The translations under genes and the position numbers were made by a program. This document shows positions 4,613 through 6,010 of a stretch of 6,010 bases of DNA, one piece after another. Location: the NCBI GenBank assembly GCA_900550175.1, contig URQX01000097.1, forward strand, positions 1-6,010, given 5' to 3'. The notes under the pieces were generated by a model. The model ran no database searches. It was not told the DNA's origin and saw only the letters and a list, made by a program, of their open reading frames with translations. Source of the DNA: an uncultured Veillonella sp. (GTDB lineage Bacteria; Bacillota; Negativicutes; Veillonellales; Veillonellaceae). Numbering within the stretch: position 1 is the first letter of the stretch; every line of letters starts with the position of its first letter.

Positions 4613-6010
4613 AAGTTGATTTTGATATCCTACAAATTTAACCACAGTTCGATTTACAGATATATGTGCACCGCCTTCAGCACCAATAACATGTAAAGTA
4701 TATCCACCTGGAGTCGGTGTTGTATTATATGATAACAAAAGATTCCAATCCCCTGAAACTGATGAGCCAGAAACCTCTTGAATAATTATATTCGGATCAA
4801 CTACTCTATATCCATTAGAATCTGTTAACCATATTCTTGCTCCCTTAATACTTAATGGCAAATTAAGGCCAAGACCTTCTGTATACGTAGTTACTTCAAA
4901 AACAGGATTCCCCCCATCAGCATGAAACATCATATATCCCGTTACTGCACCATTATGTGCAACATTAGCGGATACCTCCAAGCCTTGACCTTCGCCTAAA
5001 GGAAATTTATTTATACGTGTATCATTTATAATACTATTTCTAGTTTCTGGTATCGATAATAAACCTTCATTCCACTTTGTAGCATACGATGCAGTAGCAG
5101 TACCAACATTAATTGAATCATTAGTCGCCTTATTAACCGCCCCACCTACAGCAGCACTCAACCATTGTGCTAATGCTGGATCATGTTTAGCTACTTTCTT
5201 AATTTCACCAATTAACAGCTCATTAGTCATAGTAGCTTTAAAACCACTACCAGGTGCATTACCAGCCATACGAGCTGCCAACTCACCTATTACACCATGA
5301 GCAATAGACTTAGCAACTTTTCCATCCTTAGTTGTTGGTTGCCAGTCATGTAGTTGTTCAAATGCATTTTTAGAGAATAGACGTGCTAATTCCTGACGTT
5401 CTTCAATTTTCTTTTTATCAAAAATTTTATCTAATTGATGTAAAGTATTCTCGGTATTCGTATTGATAGTTTTAGTATCAATCTTTTTACCATCTACTGT
5501 AAGTATACCATCAGAAATAGCAGATTGAGTAGTGGAGCTTGCTTTACCTTTAGATCCTACACCTAAGTTTGGAACTAGACCGATACTGTTATAAATTTTA
5601 TCATAGCCTTTTTTATCCTTGGCCTTCATCTCTTCAAGTTTCTTTTTACTACCATAGTAATTGTAACCAATACCATTATTGCTATATGTATACTCAGCTT
5701 CGTTTTGGATATCTTTCATCTCTAGAGATTTTGTAGTCAGTTTATTCTTAGCTTTTGGAGCTTCACTTTTAATAACAGCACCCTCTAATGTAGTACCATT
5801 TCCTACATTAAGGTTGTAGCCCTCTTCTCCAGCATAAATGCCAGCTTGTTCTGTTACGCTTTTCCATTTGCTATCAATTCGTCCTACACTAGCATTGATA
5901 CTACCAGTTGGATTTTTGAAGTTAAGTTTAGAAGAAACAGAGAACCCCGCAGACTTACTATGTTCTTTAAAGTTATCTACATCTTGTAAGCTTTGAATAT
6001 GTAAATCACG
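4610..6010 (-). CDS. CdiA/FhaB-like exoprotein C-terminus with unrecognised toxin domain, 5' end outside window
   Basis: The reading frame is open to the right edge (466 residues visible), so the Met at 5719 is internal and not a start. Residues 1-97 carry haemagglutinin-repeat sequence of two-partner-secreted exoproteins: DLHIQSLQDVDNF (2-14), SVTEQAGIYAGEEGYN (51-66), then TTLEGAVIKS and KNKLTTKSLE. Residues about 150-215 are a linker including TTQSAISDGILTVDG and VxxRQEL-like KIEERQELARLFSKNA. Residues about 215-314 form a helical, Ala/Gly-rich pretoxin region with HGVIGELAARMAGNAPGSG, NELLIGEIKKVAKHDPALAQWL and AAVGGAVN, ending in SYATKWN (308-314); this occupies the place of the VENN-type boundary. 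The last 152 residues (315-466) are Gly-rich and apparently beta-rich, have no Cys and match no nuclease or deaminase motif I know. An immunity-like gene follows immediately. By family knowledge, such proteins are exported by a CdiB/FhaC partner and deliver the C-terminal toxin to neighbouring cells. Confidence 0.92.
   Translation of the reverse strand, partial: RDLHIQSLQDVDNFKEHSKSAGFSVSSKLNFKNPTGSINASVGRIDSKWKSVTEQAGIYAGEEGYNLNVGNGTTLEGAVIKSEAPKAKNKLTTKSLEMKDIQNEAEYTYSNNGIGYNYYGSKKKLEEMKAKDKKGYDKIYNSIGLVPNLGVGSKGKASSTTQSAISDGILTVDGKKIDTKTINTNTENTLHQLDKIFDKKKIEERQELARLFSKNAFEQLHDWQPTTKDGKVAKSIAHGVIGELAARMAGNAPGSGFKATMTNELLIGEIKKVAKHDPALAQWLSAAVGGAVNKATNDSINVGTATASYATKWNEGLLSIPETRNSIINDTRINKFPLGEGQGLEVSANVAHNGAVTGYMMFHADGGNPVFEVTTYTEGLGLNLPLSIKGARIWLTDSNGYRVVDPNIIIQEVSGSSVSGDWNLLLSYNTTPTPGGYTLHVIGAEGGAHISVNRTVVKFVGYQNQL

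Noticed and set aside
5717..5719. ATG at 5719 as the start of a separate 369-aa protein
   Set aside because: The frame continues open for 97 more codons to the window edge and those codons encode haemagglutinin-repeat sequence, so the Met is internal.

Overview
The window looks like chromosomal DNA of a low-GC, diderm Firmicute of the Negativicutes, most probably Veillonella or a close relative. Three things point that way: Firmicute-type signals (strong AGGAG ribosome sites, sigma-A promoters, a PerR-class regulator), a moderate AT bias, and a large two-partner-secretion haemagglutinin/CdiA-type exoprotein, which needs an outer membrane. This assignment rests on gene content only; no database was consulted.

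Left part (1-3006, all minus strand) is core genome. Reading in the direction of transcription, it holds a CshA-like DEAD-box RNA helicase (1441-3006) with a long Arg/Asp-rich tail and its own strong terminator. A PerR-type peroxide-sensing Fur-family repressor (845-1264) follows, with a near-consensus promoter and an overlapping Fur/PerR operator. Last comes endonuclease IV (nfo, 691 to beyond the left edge), an AP endonuclease for oxidative DNA damage. A peroxide sensor beside an oxidative base-damage repair enzyme makes functional sense, although a hairpin separates them.

Middle part (about 3007-4210) is very AT-rich and gene-poor. It carries one plus-strand small membrane-anchored ORF of unknown function (3267-3644), whose anchor contains a perfect in-frame 15-bp tandem duplication. 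About 570 bp without a convincing gene follow, holding several inverted repeats (including a perfect 19-bp palindrome) and short ORF fragments that may be decayed genes.

Right part (4211-6010, minus strand) is the C-terminal end of a CdiA/FhaB-like contact-dependent inhibition exoprotein (466 residues visible, N-terminal part beyond the right edge). Fifteen bases downstream lies a 127-aa two-TM, DUF3592-like membrane protein in the position of a CdiI immunity protein. The exoprotein shows haemagglutinin-repeat sequence, a conserved alpha-helical pretoxin region ending at a TKWN motif, and then a 152-residue Gly-rich C-terminal domain that I do not recognise. This candidate toxin/immunity pair is the most interesting part of the window.
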